A stretch of DNA of 64,000 bases from Planctomycetota bacterium (GTDB taxonomy: Bacteria; Planctomycetota; PLA2), in the NCBI GenBank assembly GCA_021776785.1, contig JAJFFF010000008.1, positions 1 through 64,000 of the forward strand, given 5' to 3'. Of the stretch, positions 62,187-64,000 are shown one piece after another. Every line of letters starts with the position of its first letter. Within the stretch, counting starts at the first letter, position 1. The translations under genes were made by a program, and so were the position numbers. The notes beneath the pieces are model-generated. The model did no database searches. It was not told the DNA's origin and was given only the letters and a program-made list of their open reading frames with translations.

Positions 62187-63176
62187 GTGATCCGCACCAT
62201 ACTCTACGAGCCCAAGGGCCGTAAGTTGACGGAGGGGGGCGCCGAGCTGATCGACGTCTGGGACAGCCAGTCCGATAGCTCGATCTGGGTCGAACTTCAC
62301 GGCGGCGCGCCGGAGCAGGAGTCGAAGCTGATGTCGGAGCGCTTCGGCATTCACTCGCTTGCGATCAAAGACGCGCTGCGCGAACGGCATCCGCCCAAGA
62401 TCGAACCGTTCAAGGACAGCACGTTCATCCTGTTGAAGGGACTGGACGCCGACACCGACTCGATCGACTTCGGCACCATACAACTCTCGATGTTTGTCGG
62501 TGCACGCTTTCTAGTCACGCGTTGTTCGAAGCGATCGGTCAGCACCGAACGCGTCCGTCAGGAACTGCTCGATGGGAAGATCCCGCACGAAGTCTCCGCG
62601 GCTTCGCTTGCATTGAGGCTGTGCCGCGTCGTCTCCGACCGTTTCATACCGATTCTGCTGGCGGTTGAAACGCGGCTCGAACAGATGGAGAAAGAGATGT
62701 TGGAGCAGCCCGACGACGAGCTGCTGGCCAACCTGGTGCGTCAAAAAGGTGACCTCAAAAAGATCCTGCGCATCGTGCAGTATCACGCGCAAGTGTTCGC
62801 GTCGGCGCGCAATCAAACGCCGGAGCAGTTGACGGGCTTCGATCACGAGTTGACTGACTTGCAGGAGCAGCTCGATCGCCAACTCAGCTTGGCGCGCCTG
62901 TACTACGAGCTGACCGATGACCTGATGACAGGCTACCTGTCATTGTCCGCCCACAAGTTAAACAAGATCATGCAGACGCTGACGATCGTCACGATGATTT
63001 TTGTCCCCATCACGTTTATGGCCGGGATTTACGGAATGAACTTCGAGTTTATGCCGGAACTAACCGTCCGCAACGCCTACTTCTTCCTGCTCGGAGCGAT
63101 GGTGCTGGTGGTGGCGGGAATCTTGGCGCTGCTGTACCAACGAGGCTGGATCGGCAAACGCAAAACCAAACGCTGA
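62187..63176 (+). CDS. Second CorA-family divalent cation transporter
   Basis: A 329-residue CorA paralogue. N-terminal domain with HPPKIEPFKDSTFILLKG and the coiled region LYYELTDDLMTGYLSLSAHKLN. TM1 ends in VPITFMAGIYGMNFEFMPEL with the GMN signature; TM2 is FFLLGAMVLVVAGILALLY with a basic tail. GTG 62187 is chosen because AGGAGGGA lies seven bases upstream; the open frame extends upstream without coding character. Divergent from the SLC12-like gene. Confidence 0.92.
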   Translation: MIRTILYEPKGRKLTEGGAELIDVWDSQSDSSIWVELHGGAPEQESKLMSERFGIHSLAIKDALRERHPPKIEPFKDSTFILLKGLDADTDSIDFGTIQLSMFVGARFLVTRCSKRSVSTERVRQELLDGKIPHEVSAASLALRLCRVVSDRFIPILLAVETRLEQMEKEMLEQPDDELLANLVRQKGDLKKILRIVQYHAQVFASARNQTPEQLTGFDHELTDLQEQLDRQLSLARLYYELTDDLMTGYLSLSAHKLNKIMQTLTIVTMIFVPITFMAGIYGMNFEFMPELTVRNAYFFLLGAMVLVVAGILALLYQRGWIGKRKTKR

Positions 63177-63520
63177 CCCCATCGCTGATGAATCCAATGG
63201 GAGTGACTCCCCGGGAACGTGATCTCCCAAGATTTCTTGGAGATTCGAGACTCGGAACAGATTCGGAACCAGGTCGATCGGGCGTCGCTGCCGCGTCCTG
63301 AATCGCGCCACAGCGCTTGGCGCGATTCAGGGACTTGTGCACACGGGACGCGTGTGCGCATGTTGCTCGGCAAAACCGTGACGGATTGACATGGCTCCGA
63401 TTCAGGCGTGAATCAGGCGTGGAGTCGGGGGTGGATCGAATCGGCGTTCCTTGGGGACCACTCTGTCAAATATTGGGTTCATGCCCCGGCCAGGGCGACC
63501 GTTCGCGGTACGGTGGCGCC
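63177..63520. repeat. Intergenic region dense in inverted repeats
   Basis: Three stem-loops in 340 bp. ATCTCC(C)AAGA / TCTTGGAGAT lies at 63222-63244. A perfect 13-bp stem, CCTGAATCGCGCC / GGCGCGATTCAGG, lies at 63297-63331. GCACACG / CGTGTGC lies at about 63338-63356. The direct repeat ATCAGGCGTG or TTCAGGCGTG occurs near 63401-63421. No T tracts and no gene seen. Confidence 0.6.
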
Positions 63521-64000
63521 ATGCGATGGAAGTGGATTCTTGTCGGTGTCGCATTGGCGGGGGTCGCTGTGACCGAGCTCGAAGCCGAGGACTCGGACGC
63601 GGACGACCGGGAAGATCAGAAGCGATTTCATCCCAAAGACTGGGCCGAAGTTCAGCGCCTGAGCCACTGCTCGCGCTTAAAAATCAAGTAGCCAAGAAAT
63701 GGCTGAAACAATTCCAGCCGGAGCCGGATCTCGAACGGCGAGACCTCGGGTTCGGCGCGCATCCCACCGAGGCTCGTGTCGGTGTCGAGGAGGTCACGTT
63801 CCGCGCGCTGTTGGTGGAGCGCGAAGGGCGCATCGTGCAGCTCCGGCTTGAAATCTGGTGCCCGTTTCACGAGAACCGTCTCGCGCAACTCCGCAAGGCT
63901 TGGGGTGCAAACGTGACGCGCGATCCGGGGGGCATGGTGTTCACGTGGCGCAACGCAGGGCGACTCGCGACGTGGAGGGCGGCGATCGCCGAGGAACTCG
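63521..64000 (+). pseudogene. Frameshifted or phase-variable secreted protein, partial at window end
   Basis: ATG 63521 starts a signal-peptide-like frame (WILVGVALAGVAVTELEA) that stops at TAG 63689-63691. The -1 frame then continues to the window end with clear coding character (AKKWLKQFQPEPDLERRD, VTFRALLVEREGRIVQLRLE, TWRNAGRLATWRAAIAEEL). It has no start codon of its own. The switch falls on the A5 run at 63679-63683; one extra A would join the halves as SRLKNQVAKKW. Either a sequence error, a homopolymer slip or a real pseudogene. Family not recognised. Confidence 0.6.

Overview
This is a GC-rich bacterial chromosome segment. It has no rRNA, no tRNA, no CRISPR array, and no recognisable transposase or phage gene. 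The gene content suggests Planctomycetota or a neighbouring lineage, although there is no ribosomal marker to prove it. It includes several secreted HEAT-repeat proteins, secreted peptidase-MA-like proteins, a DUF11-repeat lipoprotein, a bacterial cation-chloride cotransporter, and two ECF sigma factors fused through a membrane segment to large sensor-like domains. Many genes appear leaderless: a TANNNT box lies 6-8 bases before the start codon and there is no Shine-Dalgarno sequence.

Layout. At 1-456 lies the end of an array of hairpin-bearing repeats. A second copy of the array sits at 10851-11543. From 0.5 to 13.6 kb are a zinc-ribbon M50-like protease, a thiolase, a Cu/Zn efflux permease with an HMA domain, a secreted gluzincin, class I aldolase, a phosphodiesterase, a TIGR01777 epimerase, a DUF11 lipoprotein, a DUF481 outer-membrane protein and a lipoprotein peroxiredoxin. 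From 13.6 to 21.7 kb are a sodium:solute symporter, two selenoprotein candidates flanking a HEAT/GATase-like protein, and a peptidase-MA-like protein with a degenerate active site. From 21.7 to 33.7 kb are a large secreted unknown, a UDG-family protein, two-component genes, a beta-propeller-like secreted protein, a methyltransferase, a sulfatase-like hydrolase and an RRM protein. From 34.5 to 36 kb a BNR/sialidase-like gene with an in-frame TGA overlaps a MoaD/ThiS gene. From 36 to 49.8 kb are hydrolase, HEAT, deiminase, thioredoxin-like, kinase/phosphatase, rimK/desuccinylase and NtrC-type two-component genes. From 49.9 to 64 kb are corA-mscS, the two sigma-sensor fusions, an SLC12-like transporter, a second CorA, and a frameshifted gene running off the end.

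The main discovery is a group of three genes (15627-16883, 19252-20289, 34506-35630) containing four in-frame TGA codons in total. In each gene the reading frame continues with conserved-looking protein after the TGA. Two of the TGAs sit in recognisable redox motifs (UxxC, and an MsrA-like U-Y-W), one sits in a C-T-U motif, and one sits where I recall a Cys in a beta-propeller family not known to me as selenoproteins. Each TGA is followed at 18-26 nt by a hairpin with G in the first two positions of the apical loop, which matches the usual bacterial SECIS geometry. The second highlight is the hairpin array, whose stems show a compensatory C-G to T-A change.
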